DNA from: Bacillota bacterium
Lineage (GTDB): Bacteria; Bacillota; Clostridia; Peptostreptococcales; Anaerovoracaceae
Assembly (NCBI GenBank): GCA_030536355.1
Contig: JAUNQD010000006.1
Location: 18,276-82,275 of the forward strand
Direction of reading: 5' to 3'
DNA length: 64,000 nucleotides
Shown here: in pieces, positions 42,655 through 52,298 of the stretch
How the letters are laid out: every line of letters starts with the position of its first letter
Position numbering within the stretch: the stretch's first letter is position 1
Position numbers and translations under genes: made by a program
The notes under the pieces: generated by a model
Database searches by the model: none
What the model was told of the DNA's origin: nothing
What the model saw: only the letters and a program-made list of their open reading frames with translations

Positions 42655-43140
42655 TTATTTTGTTATTTCAATTATTTCGTAGTTGATAGTACCGTCAGGA
42701 ACTTCTATAACGACCTTATCTCCTACCTTGCGTCCGATAAGAGCCTTTCCTACTAAAGATTCATTTGATATCTTACCATTGAAAGGGTCTGATTCTGTAG
42801 CTCCTACGATCGAGAATTCTTCTTCGAATCCTGCATCGATATCCTTTACCTTAACTTTAAGGCCAACGTTTACAACGTCACCCTTAACGTCTTCTTCCTG
42901 TACGATCTTAGCCTTACGGATCATATTTTCAAGAGTATAGATCCTTTCTTCAAGTTCAGCCTGTTCGTTCTTAGCTGAATCGTATTCAGCGTTTTCGGAA
43001 ATGTCTCCGTATGAAATCGCTTCCTTGATTCTTTCAGCAACTTCCGCTCTTCTTACAGAAACCAATTCTTCATGCTCTGCTACGATTTTGTCATATCCCT
43101 CTTTAGTTAACAGCATTTCTTCGTTCATAAAATCTGTCAT
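42655..43140 (-). CDS. greA: Transcript cleavage factor GreA
   Basis: A 161-residue GreA. The N-terminal coiled coil carries the acidic tip (YGDISENAEYDSAKNEQ) that enters the RNA polymerase secondary channel and stimulates cleavage of backtracked RNA. The C-terminal FKBP-like domain contains VGATESDPFNGKISNESLVG. AAGGAG precedes the start. It is the first gene of an operon with lysK and asnS and has a near-perfect promoter. Confidence 0.95.
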   Translation of the reverse strand: MTDFMNEEMLLTKEGYDKIVAEHEELVSVRRAEVAERIKEAISYGDISENAEYDSAKNEQAELEERIYTLENMIRKAKIVQEEDVKGDVVNVGLKVKVKDIDAGFEEEFSIVGATESDPFNGKISNESLVGKALIGRKVGDKVVIEVPDGTINYEIIEITK

Positions 43141-43178
43141 TTATTAAATCTCCTTTCGACCTATCGTCGTATCGCAAT

Positions 43179-43207
43179 ATTATACTTTAAAACCATCTGT
43201 TTGTCAA
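43179..43207 (-). promoter_or_regulatory. Consensus promoter for greA-lysK-asnS
   Basis: Minus strand: TTGACA (43207-43202), exactly 17 bases, TATAAT (43184-43179). Both boxes match the consensus. No T-box leader follows. Confidence 0.88.
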
Positions 43208-43275
43208 TGATGATAAGCCTAAGATAGTATATACAAGCCGTCATGGATTTATGAAATTTTCCGGAGATTTTACTT

Positions 43276-43306
43276 CAAAAAACGGCAGCTGATAACAGCT
43301 GCCGCT
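43276..43306 (-). terminator. Terminator after the racemase operon
   Basis: CGGCAGCT (43283-43290) and AGCTGCCG (43297-43304) pair around GATAAC, with TTTTTTG after the stem on the minus strand. Confidence 0.85.
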
Positions 43307-43312
43307 TCACAT

Positions 43313-44401
43313 TTAAATATACACTTTGTTGATATTGGCTGAACTTGTCAAATAAACAAGATTCGCATAGCACACCTTGAAATCCACTGTATCTCCGACT
43401 CTGATATCGCCTGCATCCTCAACATCCAGAATAGTATGATCGCTTGATGCTCCCACTACCATGATCTTATCATCCTTGGCAACAAGGTCTTCAGGTGAGC
43501 CGTAATCCACTCTGCCGATGCCTACCAATGCTCTTCTTCTTATGCCGCGATCTTCGTATGTAGGAGTCTTGCCAAAGCAGTCGATCATGATCTTGCCAAC
43601 AGGATGAGTAGGTTTATCTCTTACTTCCAGAACTTCCGCTCTGAGAGTGAATACATCCTTGTAAAGATAACTCATATCATATCCCCAGTATTCCTGCAGA
43701 TCTATGGCAAGTATTATACCTTCACCAATACGAAGCATGTTGATCCTTGAAGGAAGCTCTCCATCGAGCATAGTAGTGAGCGAGCTTGTGGCTCCTCCTG
43801 ATATAAATTCCAACTCTCTTCCAATCTTATCTTCGATCATCTCTGCGATAGCTACCAGTTCATTCAGTTTGTCAGGAGTCGGTGCGATGGCTCCATAGCA
43901 TCCAACGTTAGTTCCTACTCCTGCCAGCTCTAGATTATGAAGATCGTTTTCGACCATCAGTGCGGCTTCCAACATTTCTTCCTTATCCCAGAAGCCTTCC
44001 CTCAGATCTCCCAAGTCCGCCATCAGTATGACCTGATGCTTCTTGTCCTGAAGTCCTGCCTGCTTATTGAGCTCTTTGAGAACTTCTACGCTGCTGTTAA
44101 GACTAATGTCAGTGACCCTAACTATCTCAGCCGCTTCACTGAGCATCGGTATCCTTATCATCATGAGAGGAGTCTGGATACCATGTGCCTTCACTGCTTC
44201 CAGCTGTTCGATCCTTGATGATGCGATAAATCTGCATCCGCATCTTTCAAACTGAGCAGCAACTTCCGGTAGTCCCGTGAAACCCTTGATGACGCCGGCG
44301 ATCTCAACGCCTGCGTCCTGACACAGATACTGCACTTTCTCGATATTATTTCTAAGCTTATTAAGATCTATTATAAGTTTAGGGTTTCTGTCGGCAACCA
44401 T
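43313..44401 (-). CDS. PLP-dependent alanine/ornithine racemase-family enzyme
   Basis: A 362-residue fold-type III (alanine-racemase barrel) protein. The likely PLP lysine is in AGVIKGFTG near residue 39. MADLGDLREGFWD and SGGATSSLTTML follow the pattern of the alanine/ornithine racemase group that includes clostridial ornithine racemase (Orr). A C-terminal beta domain has the block VVGASSDHTILD. The substrate could be ornithine or another basic amino acid; ornithine fermentation genes are not in the window. It begins 3 bp after an acyl-CoA synthetase gene and is the last gene of a five-gene operon. Confidence 0.75.
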   Translation of the reverse strand: MVADRNPKLIIDLNKLRNNIEKVQYLCQDAGVEIAGVIKGFTGLPEVAAQFERCGCRFIASSRIEQLEAVKAHGIQTPLMMIRIPMLSEAAEIVRVTDISLNSSVEVLKELNKQAGLQDKKHQVILMADLGDLREGFWDKEEMLEAALMVENDLHNLELAGVGTNVGCYGAIAPTPDKLNELVAIAEMIEDKIGRELEFISGGATSSLTTMLDGELPSRINMLRIGEGIILAIDLQEYWGYDMSYLYKDVFTLRAEVLEVRDKPTHPVGKIMIDCFGKTPTYEDRGIRRRALVGIGRVDYGSPEDLVAKDDKIMVVGASSDHTILDVEDAGDIRVGDTVDFKVCYANLVYLTSSANINKVYI

Positions 44402-44404
44402 TTA

Positions 44405-46201
44405 CTAGTCCTCCTTCTTGTTTTCTTCTGCGAATCTTATCAGCTTCTTTGAGGAATTCTTGATGAATTCTGACTTTCTGATGATAACTTTCTTTATCTT
44501 TCTGTAGAACGGTGCGTCAGCATTGATCTTGTCAACTTCCTTCCATACCAGTTCCTTAGCCTGTTCTTCTGTATATTCTGCTCCTAGGATTTCTTCGATA
44601 GCTTCCTGATCCAGCTTGATGGAAGCTACGATCGTAGTATCATCCTTTTCGCTTTCGCCTTCGAATACGAATGATTCTTCAACGAATGAGATCAGTGACA
44701 GCTGGTATTCCAGTTCTTCCGGATATACGTTCTTACCGTTCTTAGTGATGATAACATTCTTCTTTCTTCCTGTGATATATGCATAACCGTTTTCGTCGAT
44801 ATATCCCATATCGCCTGTGTGGAACCAACCTTCTGAATCAATAACTGCAGCAGTTTCTTCAGGCATATCCATGTATCCCAGCATGATATTATCGCCGTAT
44901 ACGCAGATTTCTCCGATGCCTTCTTCGTTGACATCAACTACCTTCAGGTCTGCTCCAGGGAATCTAACACCGATGGATGATGAGTTAGGTGCTGTATCAG
45001 GGTTGAGTGCTCCCATAGGTGCACATTCTGTCAATCCATATCCCTGCAGTGCCAGGATACCGAAATCCATAATTCCATCCAGCACTTCAGGACTGATAGC
45101 TGCACCACCGCAGATGAGACATCTCATTCTGCCGCCGAAAACTGCAGTGATCTTCTTGAAGAACATAGGTCCGATATCGATGCCGACTTTCTTAGTCTTG
45201 CGATTGATCTTGATAACCTTCTTCAGCAAATCTTCCTTGCCCTGTTTCTTAACGTTCTTCCAGATAGTGTTGTACAACTTTTCGAAGATAGCAGGTACAC
45301 CCAGGAACATAGTAGGTCTAACTTCAGCCAGATTTTTAGTTATGTACTTGAGGCCCTGACAATATGCGATAGTAACTCCCTTGTACATAGGCATCAAGAA
45401 GTCGCATGTGCATGCATACGTATGGTGAAGAGGCAGTACTGAGAAGAATATATCGTCTTCTTTTACCTTGAATACTGTAGGTGCTATCATCAGGTCAGCA
45501 CAGATATTCTTATGTGACAGCATTACGCCCTTCGACTTTCCTGTAGTTCCTGAAGTGAACAAGATGATGCTCATGATTTCATTGTCGATCTCAGCATCGA
45601 GGAATTCTCTGTTTCCTTCTTCTACGAGCTTCTTTCCTTCTTCAACAAGCTGTGCCAGTGAATATACACCGTCGTTTTCTTCTTCTGCTGTAAAGTTCAC
45701 AAGTACGTCCAGCTTAGTATCTCCTGAAGCCCTCATTTCCTTGAACATAGCTTCATGCTTCTTGTGGAAAAGCACGCACTCAACATCTGCTCTGATCACC
45801 AGCTGCTTGATTTCGTCTGCATTCAGTTCCTTATCGAGAGGCACTACAACGCCAACGCCGCATACTGCTGCCAAATATGAAATGGCCCACTGATAGCAGT
45901 TTTCACCGATAACAGCTACCCTCTTGTCCTTAAGACCTTTAGCGATAAGCGCTGTTCCCAGACCGTTTATGTCCGTAAATGCTTCTTTGTAAGTTATACT
46001 TCTGTATGGTTCATTGTTGCTGTCCTTCTGCATGAAAGCCACATTGTCTCCATAAAGTTCAACTGTAGTTTCCATCATATGCTTCAGGTCTGCGATAGGG
46101 CGACTTTCCTTATATTTTACACAAGGTCTCGGGTCAGCGTTGATCTTGGCTACCAGTCCCTCAGCCCATTCCATCTTCTTTTTCATGTTTTCATTCATCA
46201 T
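44405..46201 (-). CDS. AMP-forming acyl-CoA synthetase, copy 1
   Basis: A 598-residue adenylate-forming enzyme of the long-chain fatty-acyl-CoA ligase type. The phosphate loop is LFTSGTTGKSKGVMLSH, motif QGYGLTECAP contacts the acyl-adenylate, WFHTGDMGYID and GRKKNVIITKNGKNVYPEE form the hinge and C-terminal domain. It activates a carboxylic acid with ATP and CoA; chain length is unknown. It is a tandem paralogue of the next gene upstream (52 bp apart). An AGAGGGA site precedes the first of two adjacent ATGs. Confidence 0.9.
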   Translation of the reverse strand: MMNENMKKKMEWAEGLVAKINADPRPCVKYKESRPIADLKHMMETTVELYGDNVAFMQKDSNNEPYRSITYKEAFTDINGLGTALIAKGLKDKRVAVIGENCYQWAISYLAAVCGVGVVVPLDKELNADEIKQLVIRADVECVLFHKKHEAMFKEMRASGDTKLDVLVNFTAEEENDGVYSLAQLVEEGKKLVEEGNREFLDAEIDNEIMSIILFTSGTTGKSKGVMLSHKNICADLMIAPTVFKVKEDDIFFSVLPLHHTYACTCDFLMPMYKGVTIAYCQGLKYITKNLAEVRPTMFLGVPAIFEKLYNTIWKNVKKQGKEDLLKKVIKINRKTKKVGIDIGPMFFKKITAVFGGRMRCLICGGAAISPEVLDGIMDFGILALQGYGLTECAPMGALNPDTAPNSSSIGVRFPGADLKVVDVNEEGIGEICVYGDNIMLGYMDMPEETAAVIDSEGWFHTGDMGYIDENGYAYITGRKKNVIITKNGKNVYPEELEYQLSLISFVEESFVFEGESEKDDTTIVASIKLDQEAIEEILGAEYTEEQAKELVWKEVDKINADAPFYRKIKKVIIRKSEFIKNSSKKLIRFAEENKKED

Positions 46202-46253
46202 ACGTGTTTTCCCTCTTCTTTCGTACTCTTTTTCTTTTATCCTTACCGTGATA

Positions 46254-47990
46254 TTATTCTTCGTCTTCTTCCCTTATGGAGCCACCCGCTCTCTTGATCT
46301 TGCGGGTACTTGTCTTTTCGAATTCTTCATCACGAAGTTTGAATCTTTTAACCCTCTTATATGTCGGCATCTTGTCATTGACATTTTCGATACAATTCTT
46401 GATGGCATCTTTGATACCATCTTCAGTGATTTCACCAAGCTGTTCCTTGAGCGCATCGTAATTAGGGAATACTTCTGCCCTTACGATAACATCTCCGTCA
46501 CTCTTATCTACAGTTCCGTAAACGAGAACTTCTTCGATGAATGGTTCTTCCACAAGCAGTGCTTCGATTTCTTCAGGGAAGATGTTCTTACCGTTTTTAG
46601 TAACGATAACGAACTTCTTTCTTCCGCAAAGATAAAGAAACCCTTCATCGTCGAATCTGCCGTAGTCACCTGTATAGAGCCATCCGTCCTTCAGCACTTC
46701 TGCAGTTGCCTCAGGATCATCGTAGTATCCTACCATCACAGATGGACCTTTGACGATGATTTCGCCAATGCCTTCTTCATCCTGGTCTATGATCTTCACT
46801 TCAGTACCAGGAAGCGGCATGCCTACTGAATCAGCCTTACTGTAGTAGTCCTTGTTCACCGCGATGATAGGGGCATTTTCAGTCATACCGTAGCCCTGGA
46901 TCATAGGGATGCCCAGAGCTTCATAATCCCTGATAACATCAGGATTGATGGCTGCACCGCCTGCAATGAAGAGATCGATGTTACCGCCCAGACTTGAGTG
47001 GATCTTATCGAATACCTTTCTCATCACCTTAGGCTGATTGAACATCTTAGTTCTTCTGGAAAGAGCCATCATCTTCTTCATTTTATCTGCGGCACCTGAA
47101 GCTTCTGCCTGCTTCCAGACTTTCTTATGCATAGTTTCAAATACGATAGGAACGCCAAGCATTACAGAGGCTCCGCTTTCCTTCAGATTTGGCTGGATGT
47201 ATCTGAGACCTTCGCAGATGGCAACGAATACACCCTGATAGATGGCAGTGAATACGTGACATGTCAGTTCGTATGTGTGGTGCATTGGAAGTACGCTTAA
47301 TCCGCCGCCTCTTCTTATATTTACATACTTGGACATGTTATAAACATTTGCCGAAATGTTTTTATGGGAGAGCATTACACCCTTTGACTTTCCTGTAGTG
47401 CCGGATGTGAAGAGCAAAGTGCACATTGCTTCTCTGTCTATCATAGCCTCTACGAAACGTTTATCTCCACTTTCAAGCAGAGTTTTTCCTTCTTCCAAAA
47501 GGCTATCCCATCTGATGATGCCTTCTTCACCTTCCTTGGCATCCATATCTATCTTGATATCGATACCACCTACCGCTTCTATATCGGCAATGAGTTTTTT
47601 CTTCATCTTGCCGGAAAATACGATAGCATCGACTTTAGCTCTTTCGAGCAAGTTTCTGATCTCAATGCCTGTAAGTTCCTTGTCGAGAGGCACCACCACA
47701 CCTGTACCATTGGCAACAGCCAGATATGTTACTACCCATTTGTAGCTGTTCTCTCCTATGATGGCAACCTTCTTGTCTTTGAGTCCCATTTCGATCAGCT
47801 TAGTTCCCAAGTGATCTATATCATCTCTCAGCTGAGTGAAAGTTATTGGTCTATATTCACCCTTTGGTTTATCTTTGACCAGAAAAGATGTCTTATCTCC
47901 ATACAATTCAGCACTCGAATGGATCATATCCCTCAAGTCATTGATATATCTCATCTGATATAAGACGTCTCTGTATTTCTTGCTATTCAA
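46254..47990 (-). CDS. AMP-forming acyl-CoA synthetase, copy 2
   Basis: A 578-residue paralogue of the following gene, with the same blocks (LFTSGTTGKSKGVMLSHKN, QGYGMTENAPI, WLYTGDYGRFDDEGF, KKFVIVTKNGKNIFPEE). The start is TTG at 47990, seven bases after AGGAGG. Its middle differs enough from copy 1 to suggest a different acid substrate. Neither copy has a signal peptide. The pair suggests uptake and activation of fatty or aromatic acids, but the substrate is not evident. Confidence 0.9.
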   Translation of the reverse strand: MNSKKYRDVLYQMRYINDLRDMIHSSAELYGDKTSFLVKDKPKGEYRPITFTQLRDDIDHLGTKLIEMGLKDKKVAIIGENSYKWVVTYLAVANGTGVVVPLDKELTGIEIRNLLERAKVDAIVFSGKMKKKLIADIEAVGGIDIKIDMDAKEGEEGIIRWDSLLEEGKTLLESGDKRFVEAMIDREAMCTLLFTSGTTGKSKGVMLSHKNISANVYNMSKYVNIRRGGGLSVLPMHHTYELTCHVFTAIYQGVFVAICEGLRYIQPNLKESGASVMLGVPIVFETMHKKVWKQAEASGAADKMKKMMALSRRTKMFNQPKVMRKVFDKIHSSLGGNIDLFIAGGAAINPDVIRDYEALGIPMIQGYGMTENAPIIAVNKDYYSKADSVGMPLPGTEVKIIDQDEEGIGEIIVKGPSVMVGYYDDPEATAEVLKDGWLYTGDYGRFDDEGFLYLCGRKKFVIVTKNGKNIFPEEIEALLVEEPFIEEVLVYGTVDKSDGDVIVRAEVFPNYDALKEQLGEITEDGIKDAIKNCIENVNDKMPTYKRVKRFKLRDEEFEKTSTRKIKRAGGSIREEDEE

Positions 47991-48002
47991 CCCTGATCCT
48001 CC

Positions 48003-48410
48003 TTATTTACTGCCCAGATACTCTTCTACGATTTCTGCCGCATCCTGTATGCATCCATTACAGCTTCTTAAAACTGTTCCCGAGTCTACACCTTTTAATT
48101 CTCTGCATACTACTGAGCTGTTTTTTTCTATAAATTTATTAGTCAGCTCTTTCATTGCTTTGTAACTTACTTTTTTAGTTTTAGGTCCGTCCAATGCTCC
48201 ATCGGATTCTGCCATGCCGACTACCGCTGCCATTGCAGATACGGCTCCGCATGTTCCCATTGTGCCCATGCCAAAACCAAAAGCTTCCATGATCTCAAAA
48301 ATTTCTTTCTCATCTTTCCCCAGTCTGTCTGCAAATGCACATGCTACAGCCTGGGCGCAATTGTATCCTTTATCGTGATTTTCAAGTGCTTTCTTTGCTG
48401 CTTCTGACAT
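48003..48410 (-). CDS. C_GCAxxG_C_C family protein
   Basis: A 135-residue protein with the family pattern YNCAQAVACAFA, then GTCGAVSAMAAVVG (the CGAxxG core), and the later cysteines in VVCREL and SCNGCIQDAAEI. The family is a putative redox or metal-binding protein found in anaerobes, often beside oxidoreductases. Here it lies between an FAD enzyme and an acyl-CoA synthetase, with gaps of 29 and 12 bp. A redox partner role is plausible but unproven. Confidence 0.85.
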   Translation of the reverse strand: MSEAAKKALENHDKGYNCAQAVACAFADRLGKDEKEIFEIMEAFGFGMGTMGTCGAVSAMAAVVGMAESDGALDGPKTKKVSYKAMKELTNKFIEKNSSVVCRELKGVDSGTVLRSCNGCIQDAAEIVEEYLGSK

Positions 48411-48439
48411 TTTATCTGTTCCTTTCTCACATTACCCAT

Positions 48440-49825
48440 CTATTTACAACCATACTTTTCTGCCATTATCCTAGCCACATATACTCCGCTGGCAGATGCT
48501 TGCGACAATGAATGTGTCACCCCGGATCCATCTCCCAATGCATACAATCCATCCACCTTGGTCTTCAGGTTTTCGTCTACTTCTATCTTGGAATTATAGA
48601 ACTTGACTTCCACACCATAAAGCAGCGTGTCTTCGTTAGCTGTTCCCGGTGCTATCTTATCAAGGGCATAAATCATTTCTATTATGTTGTCCAGCTGTCT
48701 CTTTGGTATTACAAGACTCAAGTCTCCCGGAGTAGCCTGCAGAGTAGGGCGAGTGAAGCACTTTTCCATACGTCTTGCGCTGGATCTTCTGCCCTTTACG
48801 AGATCTCCGAATCTCTGGAGAAGAACGCCTCCGCCAAGCATATTAGAAAGCTTCGCGATGGATTCACCATATTCATTACTATCCTCGAACGGCTCGGTGA
48901 ACTTATTCGATACGAGCAGTGCGAAGTTGGTGTTCTCTGTTCTCAGTGCCGGATCGGCATAGCTGTGACCATTTACTGTAACGATGCCATTGGTGTTTTC
49001 TGCAACCACTTCCCCATACGGATTCATACAGAATGTTCTCACCATGTCATTATATTTGTCTGTCTTGTATACGATCTTACTTTCATATACATCATCAGTT
49101 ATATGCTTGAAAATTTCCGCAGGCAGTTCGACTCTAACCCCGATATCCACTCTATTTTTCTTCTGCTTGATACCAAACTTATCGCAAACCTGCGAACCCC
49201 ATTTGGATCCGGATCTTCCGGTCGCCAGGATCAGATCGCTGCATCCAAATTTTTCTCCGTCTTCTGTTTTGACTACGAAACTACCATCCTCTTCCATGTC
49301 CACGTCGGAGATAGTCGTATAGAACTTGGTCTCTATCTTGTCTTCACAGAACTCGAACATCTTGCCCAGGATCTTCACATTCCTGTCAGTCCCCAGATGT
49401 CTTACCTTAGCTTCCAGCAAGTGTAGGTCGTTTCTAAGTGCCATAGTCTTAAGGTCTGAGCTGGCCGTAGAGTAGAGTTTGGCATCGGCTCCTCCCATGC
49501 TGCAAAGCACTTCGTCTACATACTCCATCAGTTCCATTGCCTTATCCACACCAACATATGCGTGCAGATCGCCACCGAACTGGGTAGTGATATTATACTT
49601 ACCATCTGACAATGTGCCGGCTCCGCCGTATCCATTCATGATATGGCAAGGAGAACACTTGACACAATTTTTAGCACCCAACTTGATAGGGCACTGTCTT
49701 TTATGCAAAGGTGCACCTTTGTCGATCATAAGGATCTTAGCGTCTGCGTTCAATTTCGCCAATTCATAGGACATGAAAACTCCGCTTGCTCCGGCACCAA
49801 CTATTATTATGTCATATCTCTTCAT
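48440..49825 (-). CDS. FAD-dependent dehydrogenase (COG2509-like)
   Basis: A 461-residue flavoprotein. It starts MKRYDIIIVGAGASGVFMSYEL, a GxGxxG dinucleotide fold. A cysteine cluster follows (RQCPIKLGAKNCVKCSPCHI, about residues 53-72), then GYGGAGTLSDGKYN, LATGRSGSKWG and near the end LYALGDGSGVTHSLSQASASG. This matches the uncharacterised FAD-dependent dehydrogenase group. The cluster may bind an iron-sulfur centre. The ATG at 49825 has GGAGGGA upstream. It is the first gene of the five-gene operon; a TATAAT lies near 49880 but without a good -35 box. Confidence 0.82.
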   Translation of the reverse strand: MKRYDIIIVGAGASGVFMSYELAKLNADAKILMIDKGAPLHKRQCPIKLGAKNCVKCSPCHIMNGYGGAGTLSDGKYNITTQFGGDLHAYVGVDKAMELMEYVDEVLCSMGGADAKLYSTASSDLKTMALRNDLHLLEAKVRHLGTDRNVKILGKMFEFCEDKIETKFYTTISDVDMEEDGSFVVKTEDGEKFGCSDLILATGRSGSKWGSQVCDKFGIKQKKNRVDIGVRVELPAEIFKHITDDVYESKIVYKTDKYNDMVRTFCMNPYGEVVAENTNGIVTVNGHSYADPALRTENTNFALLVSNKFTEPFEDSNEYGESIAKLSNMLGGGVLLQRFGDLVKGRRSSARRMEKCFTRPTLQATPGDLSLVIPKRQLDNIIEMIYALDKIAPGTANEDTLLYGVEVKFYNSKIEVDENLKTKVDGLYALGDGSGVTHSLSQASASGVYVARIMAEKYGCK

Positions 49826-49957
49826 AAGTCCCTCCACGTGAGGCAGGACCATCCGCCTCAAAAATTCCTTTGATTATCTAATTATATATTATTTTAGTTA
49901 AAAGTACCATGTTTTTTAGAAAAAAAGCTGTCTTTATAGAATAAACATTCTTAAAAC

Positions 49958-49996
49958 GAAAAAGCCCCCTGCGCAGATAGGCGCATCAGGAGCTTT
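49958..49996 (-). terminator. Terminator after the DUF1292 gene
   Basis: AAAGCCCCCTGCGC pairs imperfectly with GCGCATCAGGAGCTTT. On the minus strand the stem is followed by TTTTTCG. Confidence 0.75.
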
Positions 49997-50029
49997 GTCT
50001 TCATATAGTTGTATTCGGCTCAAGCTAAA

Positions 50030-50302
50030 TTATGCTTCTTCTACAGCCAGCTTTTCAAATTCTGCAACAACTTTATTGAATTCTTCTTCGTCTTCGATGT
50101 CGATCAGTTCATAATCTTCATCATATTCCTTGTAACCGTAGATGTATACGTCTTCAGTTCCGAGAGGGTTCAGGGCTATGTATTCCTTGCCCAGTGCATC
50201 GAATACGCCTAAGATACCGCATTCTTCTTCAACGCCGTCGTCAAATTCCAGAGTCAAGATATCCTCTTCTTCGTATCCGTATAATTCTTTCTTATCTGCC
50301 AT
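50030..50302 (-). CDS. DUF1292-family small acidic protein
   Basis: A 90-residue, very acidic protein (DILTLEFDDGVEEECGILGVFD, then KEYIALNPLGTEDVYIYGY and long Glu/Asp runs at the end). This matches DUF1292 (YrzB-like), common in Firmicutes and of unknown function. It has its own promoter and terminator. GGAGG precedes the ATG. Confidence 0.85.
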   Translation of the reverse strand: MADKKELYGYEEEDILTLEFDDGVEEECGILGVFDALGKEYIALNPLGTEDVYIYGYKEYDEDYELIDIEDEEEFNKVVAEFEKLAVEEA

Positions 50303-50342
50303 TTCATTCCTCCGTAATCAAAAATATCGGTTTGTTAGCCTT

Positions 50343-50371
50343 ACTATACCATTATGTTTTCCTTTTCGCAA
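50343..50371 (-). promoter_or_regulatory. Promoter for the DUF1292 gene
   Basis: Minus strand: TTGCGA (50371-50366), 17 bases, TATAGT (50348-50343). Confidence 0.65.
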
Positions 50372-50393
50372 CAGAATATTCCAACAAAATCCC

Positions 50394-52298
50394 TTACTCT
50401 GCCGTCTTATGGAAAAACCGCCATATACTCTCTGCTGTACCTGTTGTGATGCCCGGAGCATCTTCCAGTTCAGATAGACTTGCAGCCTTTATGGCCTCCA
50501 CACTTTTAAAGTGTTTCAGAAGCGCCGCCCTTCTTGCCGGACCTACTCCTGAGATCTCATCCAGCACAGAAACCTCCGCATTTTTGCTTCTTACCTTCCT
50601 ATGGTATTCTATTGCAAAACGATGCACTTCTTCCTGTATCCGGCCTATATATTTGAAAAGCATATTCTTTCCTGCAAGCGGGATTTCCTCATAAACCGCC
50701 TCCGGCGAGCCTTCTGCAAAGCGCACTTCAGCGCTTGCCTGCGCCTTTCTATAAATAAGAGCCCTCGTCCTATGCTTGTCATCCTTTACCATTCCTACCA
50801 CAGGGATATCGAACCCTGCAGCCTCCAGAACCTCCAGAGCCGCAGATACGTGGCCTTTTCCACCATCCATAAAGATGATATCCGGCAGGATCTCGAAGGC
50901 TTCATCTCCTTGAAATACCCGATTGAATCTTCTGGAAATGACTTCTTTCATTGAGCCATAATCATCCTGGCCTTCTATCGTTCTTACCTTGAACTTCCTA
51001 TATCCTTTTTTATCGGCCTTCAGCCCTTCGAACACCACCATGGCTCCTACAGTATCCACTCCGTTGGTGTTGGATATATCATAGGCTTCAGCTCGATACT
51101 GTCTGCCATCATATTCTCCGTATACGTATCCCATAGCCTTCAATACAGAGAAGATATCTGCCCCAAGATCATTGTCACGTTTTCGCGCAGCTGCCGCCTT
51201 GTCATCTAAGGTCTTTACCATTTCTATCACATCTCTTGAAGCCATATCTATAAGAGCCTTTTTCTCGCCTCTCTGAGGGCTCAAAAGCTTCACATTATGA
51301 CCGGCAAGTTCCGTGAGATATTCTTCCAGTACATGGCTGTCATCCGGCTTCTCTCTTACAAGGATCTCATTCGGCAGATTGGGCAGTCTGCTGTAATGCT
51401 GATTTATGAAGGCAGAAACAAGCTCTTTCTTATCCGTATCATTGCCGGCATCCATCTCATACGATTCTCTCCCCACCAGTTTTCCGTCTCTCACAAAGAA
51501 AAGAACCATGTGGACCTCATCATGTCCCCTTGCCGGTATTACTATATCTGCGTCCTTGCTTTGATGAAGCACGACTCTTTGTGTGGCCGAAAGTGCCTTG
51601 GCCGCTTCTATATAATCTCTGTAGACTGCAGCCTGCTCGAAATCAAGCTTTTCTGAGGCAGTCATCATCTTTTCTTCGAGTTTTGAGATGATCTTCTTAT
51701 TTTTGCCATTGAGAAATTCTCTTGCACCTTCTACTGCTTCCTCATATTCACTTCTGTCTACTGTACCGCTGCAGATCCCTCTGCACTGCTCTATATGATA
51801 ATTCAGACAAGGCCTAAATCCCGGCGGGAAAGCTGCTGCGGAACATCTCTTCAGTGCGAAGCTGTCATTTAGCAGATCGACTATCTTATTTACTGCTCCC
51901 GCATCGCTGTATGGTCCGAAATACTTGCCTCCATCTTTCTTTATTATTCTTGTTTTTATGATTCGCGGATAATCCTCATTTGTTATCTTGATATATGGGT
52001 ATGTCTTATCATCCCTAAGCAAAACATTGTATTTCGGCCTATGCTTCTTGATAAGATTGCATTCTAAAATCAGGGCCTCCATCTCACTTCCTGTAGTGAT
52101 GTACTCGAATTCAGCAATCTGATCGACCATGCTGCGCACCTTTGGCGGCATGCTTCGCTTAGACTGAAAGTACTGGCGGACCCTGTTCTTTAGAGAGACA
52201 GCCTTGCCAACATATATAATGTTGCCAAGCCTGTCTTTGTGCATATATACTCCCGGTTTGTCAGGAAGATTTTTTAAACTTTCCCTGATATCATTCAA
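50394..52298 (-). CDS. uvrC: Excinuclease ABC subunit C
   Basis: About 634 residues. The GIY-YIG nuclease is at the N terminus (LPDKPGVYMHKDRLGNIIYVG), a UVR motif lies near residue 200 (EEKMMTASEKLDFEQAA), the RNase H-like second nuclease is around 370-510 (YDISNTNGVDTVGAMVVFEG, IIFMDGGKGHVSAA) and helix-hairpin-helix motifs end the protein (ISGVGPARRAALLKHF). It makes both incisions in nucleotide excision repair. I place the start at TTG 52298 (NDIRESLKNLPDKPG), after GGGAG; the ATG 13 codons upstream lies deeper inside dacF. It overlaps the dacF stop by 8 bp. Confidence 0.93.
   Translation of the reverse strand: MNDIRESLKNLPDKPGVYMHKDRLGNIIYVGKAVSLKNRVRQYFQSKRSMPPKVRSMVDQIAEFEYITTGSEMEALILECNLIKKHRPKYNVLLRDDKTYPYIKITNEDYPRIIKTRIIKKDGGKYFGPYSDAGAVNKIVDLLNDSFALKRCSAAAFPPGFRPCLNYHIEQCRGICSGTVDRSEYEEAVEGAREFLNGKNKKIISKLEEKMMTASEKLDFEQAAVYRDYIEAAKALSATQRVVLHQSKDADIVIPARGHDEVHMVLFFVRDGKLVGRESYEMDAGNDTDKKELVSAFINQHYSRLPNLPNEILVREKPDDSHVLEEYLTELAGHNVKLLSPQRGEKKALIDMASRDVIEMVKTLDDKAAAARKRDNDLGADIFSVLKAMGYVYGEYDGRQYRAEAYDISNTNGVDTVGAMVVFEGLKADKKGYRKFKVRTIEGQDDYGSMKEVISRRFNRVFQGDEAFEILPDIIFMDGGKGHVSAALEVLEAAGFDIPVVGMVKDDKHRTRALIYRKAQASAEVRFAEGSPEAVYEEIPLAGKNMLFKYIGRIQEEVHRFAIEYHRKVRSKNAEVSVLDEISGVGPARRAALLKHFKSVEAIKAASLSELEDAPGITTGTAESIWRFFHKTAE

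Noticed and set aside
43141..43312. T-box leader before greA-lysK-asnS
   Set aside because: No T-box motif or specifier stem is visible; the promoter lies about 35 bp before the greA start and leaves no room.
48512..49426. 304-codon plus-strand frame opposite the FAD dehydrogenase
   Set aside because: Antisense shadow of a well-supported flavoprotein gene.
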